A stretch of DNA of 64,000 nucleotides. Source: Gordius sp. MW1 (taxonomy: Eukaryota > Nematomorpha > Gordioida > Gordea > Gordiidae). How positions within the stretch are numbered: position 1 is the stretch's first letter; the number at the start of each line of letters is the position of its first letter. The stretch lies in contig OZ038533.1 in assembly GCA_964036665.1 (NCBI GenBank), positions 12,546,413 to 12,610,412 of the forward strand. Reading direction: 5' to 3'. The notes beneath the pieces are model-generated. The model was given only the letters and a program-made list of their open reading frames with translations. It had not been told where the DNA came from and did no database searches. The position numbers were made by a program, and so were the translations under genes. Below, one piece after another: positions 34,810 to 47,930 of the stretch.

Positions 34810-35004
34810 AGGAAGATGCCATTTCCCTCTAATCATTTTTCCCAACCACACCGCCATAGACAGAACCTAGTCACAATAATAATAAGTGTCTTGCTAGTCT
34901 TAATGGTAAATTTAGCATTAATGAAATTTGCCATTTTAAATAAAATCGAAAATGATTCCTTTCAAACAAAATGTACGACTAAATATCAAATATCTCAGGC
35001 TTAA
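34810..35004 (+). CDS. Possible small single-pass membrane protein or lone exon
   Basis: After a pyrimidine tract and an AG (TTTTTTTTCAG), an ATG near 34816 opens a frame of about 62 codons. It has a His/Arg-rich start, a 20-residue hydrophobic helix (TIIISVLLVLMVNLALMKFA) and a polar tail, ending at TAA (35002-35004). I know no homologue. It could be a 3'-terminal exon or chance; no promoter or partner exon was identified. Confidence 0.25.
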   Translation, partial: RKMPFPSNHFSQPHRHRQNLVTIIISVLLVLMVNLALMKFAILNKIENDSFQTKCTTKYQISQA

Positions 35005-36530
35005 ACCTTTTATTTAAACTACATACTTTACATTTTGCTTAAAAAATGTCGTCAGCTAAATTTTATACATACTCCCAATGGATTAATCACCCAGCTAAAA
35101 TTTTCAACTTCAATGTTTTTACACATAACTTGACTTCTTTTGGTTGATGTAAATTTGCCTCCACGTTTTTGAAGTTGAAACTTGTTATTTGAAACTAGTT
35201 CTTTAACAACTCACGTCCCAAAAATCTAGCTAAATGTAATATTTTATAACCTATTTATTAAAAATGAGCTGCATAATTGGAATTGTGTATATCGAGTGTC
35301 ATCTTTAAGGTGAGAAATATCTTATGTCATCTACGACTAAAATTCAGTTTGCTGTTAATATCAATATAGCTTGGGCAAAGCCTAAATTTTAAAATAATTA
35401 AGAAGTCCAAAGGTATAATTATTTGGAAGCTTAAACAACTCATTGGTATATTCAAAAATTTTAGCAGGAGCCTTTGAAAATATTGTGCCCTGGCAGGCAA
35501 TACTATTGATGGATTTGGGTCACAATTTTAAAAACACAAGTCATACCTATTATAAAGAGAAAACAAAGATTTCAGAAAATTTTGACTTTCCTAAAGGATA
35601 CAACCAATCATTCAACAGAAAATTAGCATTTGCATGCAATTGATATATGGAACTCACTTAAATATACTTAAGGCGATTAATCAAAAATTTTGGCTCAGTT
35701 TAATTTGTTTGTATCAATAAAAAAATTATTTTTAATATAAAAAATCGCATGCGCGCAAATTATATATGCCTATATCAACTCGTTAATATATTGATTAATA
35801 TTGTTAAAAAGGCGGCCGGTGCCCCTTTAACTTTGGAAAAGTAGTTAAATCTAATGATATACACTTTTATTTATATCAATTAAGAGGCTTTAAATGATCT
35901 CTTTTTGCCTGACCCTGGCTACGTCCAAAATAAAGCAAATGAGGTATATAGTTGAATAAATATAACCTTGAACCCGCCTACCTCACTGGCTGATAAGCTT
36001 GAGCCTTAGTTTATAGGCATGAAGAGTTTCTCGAAAGTTCCAACTAGGCTCGCGGGATATGGTTCGAAGGATTAGTTGGTATAGCGTATCTCGAAAAAAT
36101 GCATCAGGTCTACTATTTAATAATTTTTTTGTTAAATTTAATTTAGATTATCAAGGCCTTAATCTACACCGTCGTTTTTAAAATAAAGTTGAGGTAGCCC
36201 ATAATTTGGCAATTGGTAAAGTCATCCGTTTTCGAGACTTAAAGGGGTTTAATTCTCGTCACTAAAAGTGCCCTTTTGCTTTAAGTGCTCAATCTTGTCT
36301 TTTCGGACAAATGTTATTTCTTTGTACTTTATTCATATTAATTAAAATAAACAGGCGATTCCCTATGGAGCAAAATGCTTAGCGAATAGCCTCAAATTTA
36401 ATATAAAAGTTGGTTCATGTCTAATAATTTAATTTTTTACTAAACATTTTTATATACAAATGCTAGTTCAAATATAATCTTGCTTTTCTTTAAACAATCT
36501 CTCACCTTTATTAAAGGGCTTAAATTTTAA
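35005..36530. other. Intergenic, nothing recognised
   Basis: AT-rich DNA without recognisable genes or repeats; the 66-codon frame at 35443-35643 has no family features. Confidence 0.45.
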
Positions 36531-36534
36531 TTTT

Positions 36535-37450
36535 CGGGAGGACCGGGGCAGGCACGCTGATAAGATTCGGGCAGGGTATAATTATATTAAAATCATAGTA
36601 TATTATCTTGTTACTTTTTTATTAGATTGTATATCGCGAATGCTGCCACCCCCAAAATCTTTGCCCGACTCCATTTCTTAGCTACGTTTATGGAAAAGAT
36701 TAAAATATTTATATTTATGTAGCCATTTCATTGTTCGCAAAACACTACACTGTGCCGTTTAAACTTAAAACAAAGGCATGCCTTTTCACACAATGTATTC
36801 ACATATAAGTGTTTAATTCTAATCCATTTAATTTTCTTAACAAATAAAATTTGGTTCAATTCGCCTTATTTATTCCCTAATCTACGCATTACTTATTTCT
36901 AATTTCTAGAATAATTAATGTTCATATCATTTTTTTCCATTGTATTCGCCCTTTATATTCCCTTATCTACGCTATTACTTATTTTTATAAAATATAATTA
37001 ATTAACAACCATGCTTCAAAAAATTTTCTCCATTATATTCTATAGCAAAGTAAGTATTACTAATTGAAATAATTTTTTATTACTAAATGCATTAGCAATT
37101 AATCTATCAAAATTGTAAAGATTTTGGGTTTGCATAAATCGGGTCTGACGGGGAAATTTAGTTAATCGGGCCGGGCAGCTCTTCGGGCATGGCAGAGGAG
37201 ACAGTTACAAGGGTTCAGGCGGACAATTTAGTTAAAAATTTGGACCGGGCCGGGTTCGGACAAAAAAATTTAAACAAATCTAACCTCTGTTTGGGATCGC
37301 ATAAATTCGGGACTAATTTTGGCGCCTGGCAATTCGGGCAGCTTTAACGATTTGGGCGGACACTTAGATGGGTTCGGGCGGGCCCGGGCGGGCAATGAAG
37401 TTAAAAAGTAAATCAGGCCGGGTTCGGGCAGAAAATTCCAAACAAATCTG
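36535..37450. repeat. G/C-rich dispersed repeat, partial and full copies
   Basis: A short cluster at 36535-36590, then 37135-37450 with two tandem copies. Each copy runs from GGGTCTGACGGG or ATTCGGGACTAA through TTCGGGCGGGCCCGGGCGG to CCGGGCCGGG-type sequence, an A-rich gap and ACAAATCTGACCTCTG-like text. The same order of blocks occurs at 59325-59485. Confidence 0.65.
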
Positions 37451-37464
37451 ATCTCTGTCTTCCA

Positions 37465-37660
37465 CTCCACTGGAGTTTTAGGTTAACCTGAGGTCAACCT
37501 GGGGTTTCAGGTTGGGTGTACAATTGACCTGAAGGTTTTTCAGATTGATTTTCGGGATCAACCTCAGGTTAAGGTTCGGGTGTTCTAAAAACCTTGTCAG
37601 GTTTTTGAAAACCTGAACCTGGACCCTCAGGTTGCCTAATTAAAACCTAGGTTTTGATCA
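37465..37660. repeat. AACCTGAGG/CCTCAGGTT cluster with both orientations
   Basis: Variants of AACCTGAGGT, GTTTCAGGTT, CCTCAGGTT and AAACCTGAAC alternate on both strands over about 190 bp. It looks like a decayed inverted minisatellite, without coding content. Confidence 0.5.
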
Positions 37661-40050
37661 TCACTACACTCCAGCCCCCAAATCTAGCCAAACACACAAT
37701 AAGGGGGCGGGTGTGGATGAGATGAAGAGAGAATAAGGAAGTAAAATGTTAGTAAACCTCGCATACATACTATATATCCTAACGCACTCCGTTTTTCCAG
37801 ACATAGTGAGAGGAATTCTATTATGGGCAAAGGGTTCGCGAGGCGGCTTTCATAATGTGTGCAAAAGGATGCGAAGCAAAAATGTAGGACACTAGTTTAT
37901 AAAGTTGTAAGATATAGTGCATATATTTGCTTGTTTTATAATGGACTTAATCGAAAACGTTCAAAATAATATTTATTTCCTTCCCTATTATCAACATAAA
38001 ACATTTGTAATTGATGCTCAAAATTTTCGTTTCACATCGCTTTGCACTCATTACGAATACCCCTTAAGGATAAATTAGACGATAGTGGTGAAACAAAAAA
38101 TAAATAGCTTTATAGATTAATCAATGGTCTATAGGATTATATAAATATTATTTAATATATATCAAATAACGTTTACCAAGGTCATTTTTTGCTCATTTAG
38201 CCTCATTTATCTTAAAATCTGGACGACCTGTGAAAAACTAAAAACTTATTATCGTTCAGAGTAATTTTTTATCAGAAATATTGGTGCGATTGCTGGATGT
38301 TTTTTGTGTACCTGTGCAATCCATTAACGCTTTGGTGTTTATCTTTACTCCCAGGGTTAAGGGCTTCTAGCCAGTATTTAGGTCAATTGAATTCCGCGTT
38401 GACAAGTTAATTGAATATATTTTTCAATATTACATAATAAATTTCTGTACCAAAAGAACATACAATTACTTTGTCCATTGAATATGATTAATTAAATTTA
38501 CAATATTATAACTAAATAGAGGGGAAAAGTAAAAGATAGCTCAAATAAATTTTTAGGTGCACATTATAAGTACTATTTAATTTATAGATAGGTAAGTAAT
38601 GAAAATAATAATAAGGGATCTATCGTCGCCTTAAATATTTTTATGAATCAAGTCTGAAAATATAAGTTTCCAATTTATTTATATTAATGAATTTAAATAA
38701 ACTATTTAATCTAGTATTTGACAATTCATTCATTTTGAATTTTTTTTATTTTTACAAGGGATTTAAATAAGTCATGCTTATTAAATAATGTTATAACAGA
38801 AAAAAATATTATTTTCCGAATTAGAATTAATGGCGTACGCAGGATTACCCGAGGGGGAAAGTGAATTTTCGATTTTTAGAATATTAAACCTGAGCCGAAA
38901 ATTAGTTTTTTATTGCCATAAATATATTCACAGGAGTTCAAAACATCAACTTCTGTTTCGTAAATGATTCAATTTTAAGTTTGTACATATCATTTAGTCT
39001 ATTTTGTGTCCCAAATCCTTCAGTGGTTTTGCCTGCCAGCATATTATTTTACAAAAGTCTCCCACCAAAATTTCTGAATAGGCCAACTGGGCCAGTGTTT
39101 AAAACTATGTTTTTATACTTAAGATTACGATTTTTATATCTGAACATCTAATTTTCATTTGGTGTTTGAATAATTTCATAACTTATTCTCATTAACTAAG
39201 CTTGCTTTCTGACCCTCAATTAGTTTTATTCTTGATTTTTAAAAAACTTGGGATTTTAATTTTTAAATAGGTTAACATAATTTCCCATATAACAACTCTG
39301 CTTCTGAGCAATTTTAATAAATATTTTTTAAGATATTGGAACATTTAAGACGCCTAGGATCACATATTGTTTATCAAAGGCTGTTTTTGATAAATTGTTA
39401 AAAATGGTTATTTTGATTTAGTGAGATTTCAAAATACATATTTTAAATTTGGTGACGTTTTTGTTAACGCTGTGTTGAAAAAATGCATAATAAATGTTTT
39501 TTTTATTATAAAATGTTCAAACGAAAGTATATAAAGCTTGTTAAGCAAAAGAGAAGTCAAAGAACGTATGATGGTGTTTCAGCCAAGATAGGATCAAAAT
39601 TCATTGTTCATCTCATGGTGAATTTGGCTATTGGGGAACCGTTAAAATTGTTAAGAAATTGTGTATGTATTTTATAATTTAAATGTCAATAGCTACTTTT
39701 AAGATTATTGATTTTTAATGTACCACCAAAAAATTTCCTATTTTTTAATATGGAACTCTGTCTTATAAAGATATAAATGGTGAAATACATTGTTTAAATT
39801 AGTTGTCTGTAGGACGAGCCCGACGACCGTTGTTAACGGTCGCATGCATTTTATTAATACAGGAGCCTATTCAAAGAGTCCTAAAGCCATTATTTTTCAT
39901 AAAAATGTCATAAAAACTTTTATTTGTATACAATATAATTTCTGTCACATAATTATCATATGCAACTCGCAATAAATGTTTTATACAGTTCTGCTATATT
40001 CATTCGTTCAACTTTTCTCCTGCTATCTTTTGTTATAGAGATCCGCAAAG
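37661..40050. other. Intergenic, nothing recognised
   Basis: AT-rich DNA. Two frames of about 60 codons (39483-39677 and 39790-39975) show no family motif and AT-driven composition. Confidence 0.45.
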
Positions 40051-40054
40051 GCCG

Positions 40055-41050
40055 TTTTTAGGAGGTCGACCCGACCGTACCCGTTTGGAAAACTTTCAGG
40101 ACCGCCCCGAGACCCGTCCTTAATTTATTTGTGCACCTTAGTCCCGTCCATATTCGTTGAACACCAAGTTTGGCCCGTGCTCTGCCCAATAATAAAATTT
40201 ATGCAGCTGTTTTTGCGATTTTACAGTTATTAATATGATATCCCGAGAAAATGAATAGGCGGATTTTTTAAGGGTTTTACTATTATTAACTTTGATCCGT
40301 AAAATTTTTTTAGTCAAATTTCTGTATTAGTGACTCCAAGTGTTGGAATTTGTTAACATCACTATACCCTTATTTTTTTATACAAAATTAGAGTTGTAAA
40401 AAAAACTTTTTCGAATGTTATTATTTACAAATTCAAATGAAAGCTAAGTTTTTTTTTGTGTAATCCACATGTTCATAGTTGCGCCCCCCATCATTTCAAA
40501 GTGTAATCCTAATTTTCTGGAAATTGGCAAAAGGCAATTAAGATGCAATAAACCCTTAAAACACTATTGTTAGAATATTTTATCTTAATATTGAATGACA
40601 TTATTAAAGATCTTAAACATTTATTAATTAGTTTCAAATGAAGAAGCTACTTTGATAAATTATGTATGTGTTGTCATATAAAAAAGAAGAAAACGTTTGA
40701 GTAAATTTTTTAGAACTTATATAGCATGAAATGCATAAAGGAACGTGATGATAGGTAAGAATGTTCTTAAATAAGTGCTATGATTAAATAAATAAAAACA
40801 TCATTTTATTTTGGTATACAAATAAAAGTCTTCCAATTATCTTTTGTCTTGATACATTTTTTGTTTAAATACTAAAAAAGGCATGCCATTTTGTGGTCGC
40901 TGTAAATATAATATAAATCCAGGAGCGTCTAAAAAATTCGAGGCACGTTCTAGCCCGTTATTATACTTCTTCAGCTCGCCTAAAGCCGACCCTCAAAAAT
41001 CTTTCTTTTATAAACCCGGTTAAACCCGCCCGGGGCCGGGCCTGCCCCTG
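40055..41050. repeat. GACCCG-rich islands flanking AT-rich DNA
   Basis: 40063-40190 (GTCGACCCGACC, CCGCCCCGAGACCCG) and 40970-41045 (GCCGACCC, CCCGCCCGGGGCCGGGCC) bracket about 800 bp of ordinary AT-rich sequence. They may be ends of one element or independent copies. Confidence 0.45.
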
Positions 41051-41169
41051 CAAATTTCTAATACAAATTTTTTACTATTTAACCAATTTACTATAATACG
41101 ACTGTTACATCACATATGTAAAAACTTGCTTAAATTTTTACCTTTAAAAATATTTTTGAAACCTAATTT

Positions 41170-42402
41170 CAACATTTTAATTTTCTAGTTAGCTACGATA
41201 AAAAAAAATTTTGTCACTACTGTATATAAGCTTAATAAATTTTTGTTTAATAGTATCATTGAAATTTTTTTTGAAACTTCCCCCCCCCCCCATGAGGCAA
41301 TCCTGGCTATGCCTATGATTTGAGTGCACAATGTAACCAATTCCGTGATTGGCGAAATTAATCAGCAATTTATGTGAAAAAACTAGAATTATAAGATTTT
41401 ATTTTTTAATCATATTATCGTATTTTAAATTATCTACGTTTACAAATTGTAAACTCAATATTTTCCATATTATAAAAATAACAATAACAATTTATAACTG
41501 ATTAATAAGTTTCATTGTCTGAGACAAAATTAAGTGTTATAAATTAGGTTTGGAGGATAGATTTTATTAGATAAGGCATTAATGATAACCTTGACATAAT
41601 AAAAGGAATGATAAGAATAAAGGAATTTCAACTTTATACATATAGTCAGTGTGGTAAATAAGGGGGGGGGGGGGGAGAGGAGAGGGGAAATTCCCCCCCC
41701 CTTGACAAAAATTTGAAAAGTTTTTTGATTAAAAACTAAATTAAATGGATTAAAATAAACCTAGAAACATAATATACACATTTAAATTTTTTGATTAATA
41801 TTTGACAAAATGCATTGTAAAATTTCCGAATATGATTGTGAAAATTGCTATGAAAAAAAAACCTGTTAGAACATTTATTTCCAGTAAAAACACCAGACCG
41901 CCCCAGGAAGTAGATAACTAAGCGATTATTATAATGTTCCTCATTCTATATAGTATTAATACTTTTATCATTTATCATATTTGACTAAAATGTTCTGCAA
42001 GAACCCATCATGGTTTAATAACTGAATTGCCTGCCAAGGCCAGCCAAAACCTTTTGATTGCTCAATTCACAAATGCTGTCCAAACAGCCAGGCCAAAAAT
42101 GACGATTTTAAATTTCAAGAATTAATTTTGTCTTATTTTCAAAACATTTTAATCTAAATCTAGAATTTTTATAAATAGAAAGGTGACCAAAAAACTAGTA
42201 AACTATATAAAAAATCTCATTATGATGCCCGCTCATGGCCTACTTGAAAATCTCAATTTGGAACGGTAGCCTGCCCGACCCCTTAGCCGAGTGGGCTCAG
42301 CAGCGAGCCCGACTTTTTGGTTATTTAATTTTTATTTACAAATAAAATGTAAAAAAAATTTGCCAGCTCCCCCCCCCTCCTTGAGAAAATCTGGCTACGC
42401 GC
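41170..42402. repeat. Fragments of the hAT MITE family (two right ends)
   Basis: The right-end signature (C-rich tract, TGAGGCAATCCTGGCTATGCC or TGAGAAAATCTGGCTACGCG) occurs at about 41280-41312 and 42350-42402. 41697-41760 matches the interior of the complete element at 3950-4015 (TTGACAAAAATTTGAAA..., TTAAATGGATTAAAATA). No intact left end was seen, so the copies are truncated. Long G and C runs lie at 41661-41701. Confidence 0.6.
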
Positions 42403-45360
42403 CTGCATATAGTAAACGCTTTTATAAAATAATTTCTAAACCTACGCTTCCTAACTTTTGAGACTTTTCGCCTTTTCATTAAATGTGAAAGTTCAATAAT
42501 AATAAAAAGGTTTAAAATAAGTTTCATTATTTAAACAACCTATTGCATTTTAATTAAATATTTAATAAAGCACTTTACATTAATATTGAAATCAAAAAAT
42601 CTTAAATTGTACCTGATTATGAAGAATTGTCGATTAAGGTTGATTAATTTATATAATATCTGGATTAATTAATGATTACTAGAGATTCTGAGCCACGTCC
42701 AATATAATGAGGCGCAAAAAATGGAAATGGGCGACGATGACATTATAAAGTCATTTGTTCCCATTTTCGCACATTTACGGGTAAACAGGGAGAGATAGCA
42801 GCCAAATTAAAGCAATTTATTGATTTTTAGTGTAAAACTTGCCACTCTGCTCATTATTGGTATATTTGCACCTCGCATTTTGCTATCTGTTTATCTTGTG
42901 GGAGGGGTTGGAGGGGGAGTGGGTCGTTTACTGTCGCAAATTGTGATTAAAACGTAATTATACGCGAAGAGTGTGTTTAACTTTCCGAGAAAATGAAAGA
43001 AAACCTAATCTCATTTAACATCGCCTTAAATTTTTACTTATAAATTTTATAAAGTGTTATAAACATTACGCTAGTAGATGAAGTAAAACGAAGAGTGTAA
43101 GATGATAGACAGTGAGACAAAATTCAGGTCCGGCCGGCGGTACGGATGAGAAGACCAAAGTTTTTAACTGGCCAGGGTCAGGCTGAAATGTCAAAAATGC
43201 GCGCGGACGGACCTAAAATTTTATAAACAGTTTGGAATGATTATTTCAATCGGTTACAATCGAGCTTAAGACAACTGCACTTAAGAGGATTTATTGATTT
43301 TTAGATGTATAATTAATTGTGTTAAGCTTTTATGTCTACTTTACTTTTTTTGAAAATAAACGCGAAGCTTATCGCGCTACATTTTACAGCCACAATTAAT
43401 AAAGACAAATATTGCTAACTGCTCCATATTTTCTGAAAGTTTTACCATAAAAGCACTTAAATTGTATAAACTTGTGATAATCAAATTTAAGGAGAAATGA
43501 ATATATATGAAACAGTAGTAATTTGATAGTTTGATTTCAACATTATTTACATTAAATCGCGCTTTGCTTTAAACGATAAGAAACTCTCGTGTATCATTTT
43601 CCTAGTCAAGAGTAAAAGATAAATATAGAGAACATTATCAAATTCAAAAAAAATGAGACATAAGATCTAAAATAAATTTTAAATGAGCTTTTACATTATA
43701 ACCAAATATTTTTGCACATTTCATATGGTTTATTTGAGAAAACAGAGCTTGTATTAATCAAGAAAAGTTTTGTCTTCATCTTGCTTGACGTTTTAAAATT
43801 TTAACAAGGGTTCAACAGTTTGTGTTAATAAATGGTAGGGTTATATTGATTAGGTGAGTTGAAATTCTTTTTCCTCCCCCTCATTTTTCAGTCAAACCCC
43901 ACCAATTTTCCCATATAAGGGATTGTTATTTAAGAAGCCAGACAATTTATGGGCTAATTATACTTTTTACCATTATTTTATTTTCTAACACTTGACAGCG
44001 CTTCCACTATAATCAACTAGGCATTTCCTTGTGCACTAAACCTACCATGCGCGTTCAAATGCTTTTCAATTTGAGTTATAATTCCCTATACTATTAATTC
44101 ACCTTAAAAATTTTAGCTTTTAATATATTATAGATGTAATATATATTTTGTAAAACCATTGTAATACTAATATTTTTTATAATTCTTGAAAAGTATTATG
44201 TCTAATTTATCACATCACATGCAATCATTTGAACTTCGGAAGTTCTCATTCATTTTTCCCCGGTTTTATAAATATTTTAAAATAATTATTTGCAAAGACA
44301 TGTCAATAAAATTAATTTCATAAATATTATATATAAATGATTGTTTAAAATTTATATCCCAAAAACAATAAAAGTAGGTAAAAATTATTAAAATATAAAC
44401 TATGGGCCACAGAAAATACGCAATGTCTAATTGTCAAATAGTTAACACAGATTGTTACCTAAATAATTGACTAAGATTTTATTCTTTGGTGAAATATTAG
44501 TTTATAAAAGTCGTCATATGACCATCTACCATAGGCTCAGGTAGTAGGTAGGTTGAGTGTTAAGATAGTATAAGGTGGTTTTATAATGCAGTTAAAAAGT
44601 TATACAGCTATAAGTCGCCATGTCAAACCTCTAACTGAAAATCTTAAATTTTGGATTATTCCCAAAATAACAACAGTAAATAGTCCTTTTTGCTGCAATT
44701 TTAAATTTGTATTTAGCATTTACTTTATAAATAAAAGCTTTGTTTTTTTTTGATAATAACACAAAAAATGGGGATAATATTAAGAGAAAACATGGAACAA
44801 TTTTTTTAATATGCAATTACTAATAAAGTATTTTTCAGAATATATTTTTTAAAAGATCTAGGTGAGAATATAGCCATAGAAAAAAAACCAACGATTGAAC
44901 TAAAACCTTATTAAAATGGCATTAAAAGGATATTTTTTATATCAATAAGCAAAGCAAGTATATTTATTTAAGAGCCAAGAGTCAACAAAGCATCTTAAAC
45001 AAAACAACGAAAACAATGTTAAGTAGTAATTTAACGGCAAGATGGCTCTAGGCGAACTTAAAACCGTTATTCTTAGTACTTTATAATTTACATTATTTAT
45101 TTCAAGGATGCAATTTCATATTTATGCATGTCCTACTTTAAATGGGCCGAGTGCAAAAATGTCAATCTCAGTAGCTAAAAGTAGAAACGATCCTTAAACG
45201 CTGGGGCTGGGCCTGAAAGGTAAAAAATTTAGGGGAGGAACGAGCGTGCCTGACAAAAAAAGGTACGCGCAAACGGGACTTTTATAGACGCTCCGTTGAG
45301 GACAATTTTTTTTGGATACAATAGTCAATTTACCATACTAATCAAAAGAATTATAATATC
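42403..45360. other. Intergenic, nothing recognised
   Basis: AT-rich DNA. Small G/C-rich patches near 43125-43215 and 45200-45295 resemble the dispersed islands. No gene recognised. Confidence 0.45.
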
Positions 45361-45364
45361 TACT

Positions 45365-47930
45365 TCTTCTTAATCATGTATTAGTTTCCACAGTTATGGG
45401 GTTTGTTTTGATAGGGGTTTTCTATCTAAATCGGGTATGCGCCATGTCCTGATTAATCTTCTTAGTATGTTCGAGCTTAATATACCTAGGTTATACCGTA
45501 TCATTCTCATTCCCCTGGGTTGTAATAACTTTCTTCTGTGGCGTTTAATTCACATGTTTCACTTCGATAGAGTAGCATCGGTCTTACGATGGATTTGTAA
45601 GCTTAAGTCTTAAAACCATACTGGCACTCTGTTGACTCGATATAATTTGCCATTTAATCATTCTTTTTTTGGATTCCTGCTTCAACATCTTTTACGCAAC
45701 CTCCTTCTTGATGTAACAACGAGTCGAGATATGTAAACTTGTAAACTTTTGGTTACTTCTGATGGTCATCCAGCGAATTTCCATGTATACCGTTTTTGAT
45801 CGTTGACCTTTAAATTATATCCAGCTAAGCGTTTTGACCACTTTTTGGCTTCTTCAAATACTTTCTCTTTTGTCTCTTCGCAAAGTACTATATCATTGAC
45901 ATATAGCATACACTAAGGAGATGGCTTATAAATGTCCCTCGTTATCGTGTCCATAATTATGTTGAATAAAAAGGGACTTAGAGCAGATGCTTGATGAAAT
46001 TCAATATCAACCCGAAAAGGTTTTGAGGCTTCATAAATCTTTTTCATAAGCCTTTAATATATGTGAGGGATATTTTGTTCTTTCAAGCACCACTATATTA
46101 GATCGCGGGGGACCTTGTCATAAGCTTTATCCAAATCGATAAAAACCTTATGTAGGTTTCTTCTCTTTACACATATTTATCCATCATTTGTCTTAGTGCG
46201 AAGATCGCTATTAGGACTTTGCCAGCAACAAATCCGAATTAGTTAGCTGATATTTCCACCTCGTTTTTCAACCTTGTTATACTAAAATTCTTTCCATAAA
46301 TTTCAAGGAGTGGCAAGTTAGCTTGATACCTCAATTGCCAGAGTCCTGAAAGCCTCCTTTGAATAAAGGTACAATCGCGCTTGCTCTCCATTAAAATTTA
46401 CACTTCTGCTAATATCTTGTTAAAGAGGTTCGCTATAGTCATGACTCCTTCTTCCTGGCATCCGACCCAGACTTCCATAAGAATTTCATCTGGGTCATTC
46501 GCCTTTCCTTTTTGCATCTTGTTTATTTGCATCTTAACTTCATCCTCCCAAAAGAGTTCGACCATACATATGTTTGTCTCAATATCGGGAAGGAAATCTT
46601 TGTCATTTGCATTATTCATAAATTCCTTTAAATACTTTCCACCTTTCAATCCCCTCCTTCGGCTTGAATAAGATTTGACTCTTCTCATATTTGACAATAT
46701 TAAGGGCTCCGACATCTCGACCTTTTCTCCCGTATCTTGGCCAATTTATATATAAGCTTTTCGCCCTTTATTATCCTTGATCTCGGTATACGCTGCATTC
46801 TTCGCTACAGCAACGGCCTTCTTCGCGGCTCTCTTTGCCTGCTTAGATTCTTGATACACCTCCGACTTTTTTGACCTATGCCACCGACTATTTATAATTT
46901 CCTTTCTTTCGACAAAATCCCTAACTGATTAATCCCACCATTTTGCCTCCTTTGTTTGTCCTAGTACCCGAATCGTCGCTACCTTAGGTCCGCAGTTAGG
47001 GTCAATAGTCTTCTACATCTCTTTGCAACTTCTTAGCACCCAAGAGTGTTCAGATGGTATTTATCGTTTTCGACATATCCTATAACCGTACGTATCGAAT
47101 TCAATAACATACTTTCTTCGTTCGGGAAAAATTATTATTTCAAGATAACAAGTGAACGATGTTGCCTGGCGACATCTTCTCCCGATATTACTTTGCAATC
47201 TTTGATCCTTCAATCATTTCCGTATGAGCCACTTCTATAAGTCACAAATATCTTCGCATTGCGAAAATAGGTGTTAACGATCGCCATGTCGTAGGCTTGG
47301 GGTTTAGAGAAGTATTTCCCTCTTTGTTCTTCAGACCATGCCCATAGCCTCCAGTTTTTATTTATACCCTAGAGTCTTTTCGTCCGTGGGCGTTGCGTCC
47401 CAATAATTAGCTTTTCTACTGGTTCTATTCCTTGGATCTCTTTTTCCAAGTAATCGAAGAATATGGCTTTCTCTAATTCCATGCACCCAATTTGGGGAGA
47501 ATACGCGCCCATAGGGGGTGAGAAGGCTTCCTTGATCTGCAATCTTCACCCAAATTAACCTATCTGAGCAACGCTTGACTTTACCCACCTTTCTTGAACT
47601 ATTCGCTTAGAACGAAACTTAGGTTCCATACCATTTGATGACCCACTATAGAATAGCTTCTTGTATCACTCTCCTAACTCCTGAATTTTGGCTTTATTCC
47701 ACCTCATCTCTAGTAAGCAGGCGATATCTTTCTTCTTTTTAACATTCGTGCGTCTTCGATGCTCTTTTCCGTCAACATGTCCACATTGCAGCATGTTATT
47801 CGCATTTATCCACAACTAATTTCCTTAATCGCGTTTGTTGTGAGTCAGGCGATAACCCTAGTGTATTTTTCACATTGCACGGGCGGAATATGCAGTGCGC
47901 GTCGTTTATGGAGCAAGCCCTAGTTTTATG
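45365..47930 (-). pseudogene. Decayed RTE-like LINE
   Basis: Minus strand, reading from about 47930 to 45365. Endonuclease remnants occur at 47588-47358 (DRLIWVKIADQG, GIRESHILRLLGKRD, KANYWDAT). The linker and RT start lie at 46861-46398 (MQINKMQKGKANDPDEI, ANLFNKILAEV). Then come decayed RT with [16 protein letters not shown] in place of YADD (45905-45860) and [17 protein letters not shown]. It ends AACATGATTAAGAAGAAG-like. Many frameshifts. The 3' part matches the 12790-14545 copy closely enough to be the same family. Confidence 0.82.

Noticed and set aside
37270-37470. 66-codon frame rich in Pro and Arg
   Set aside because: Lies within the G/C-rich dispersed repeat and follows its composition.
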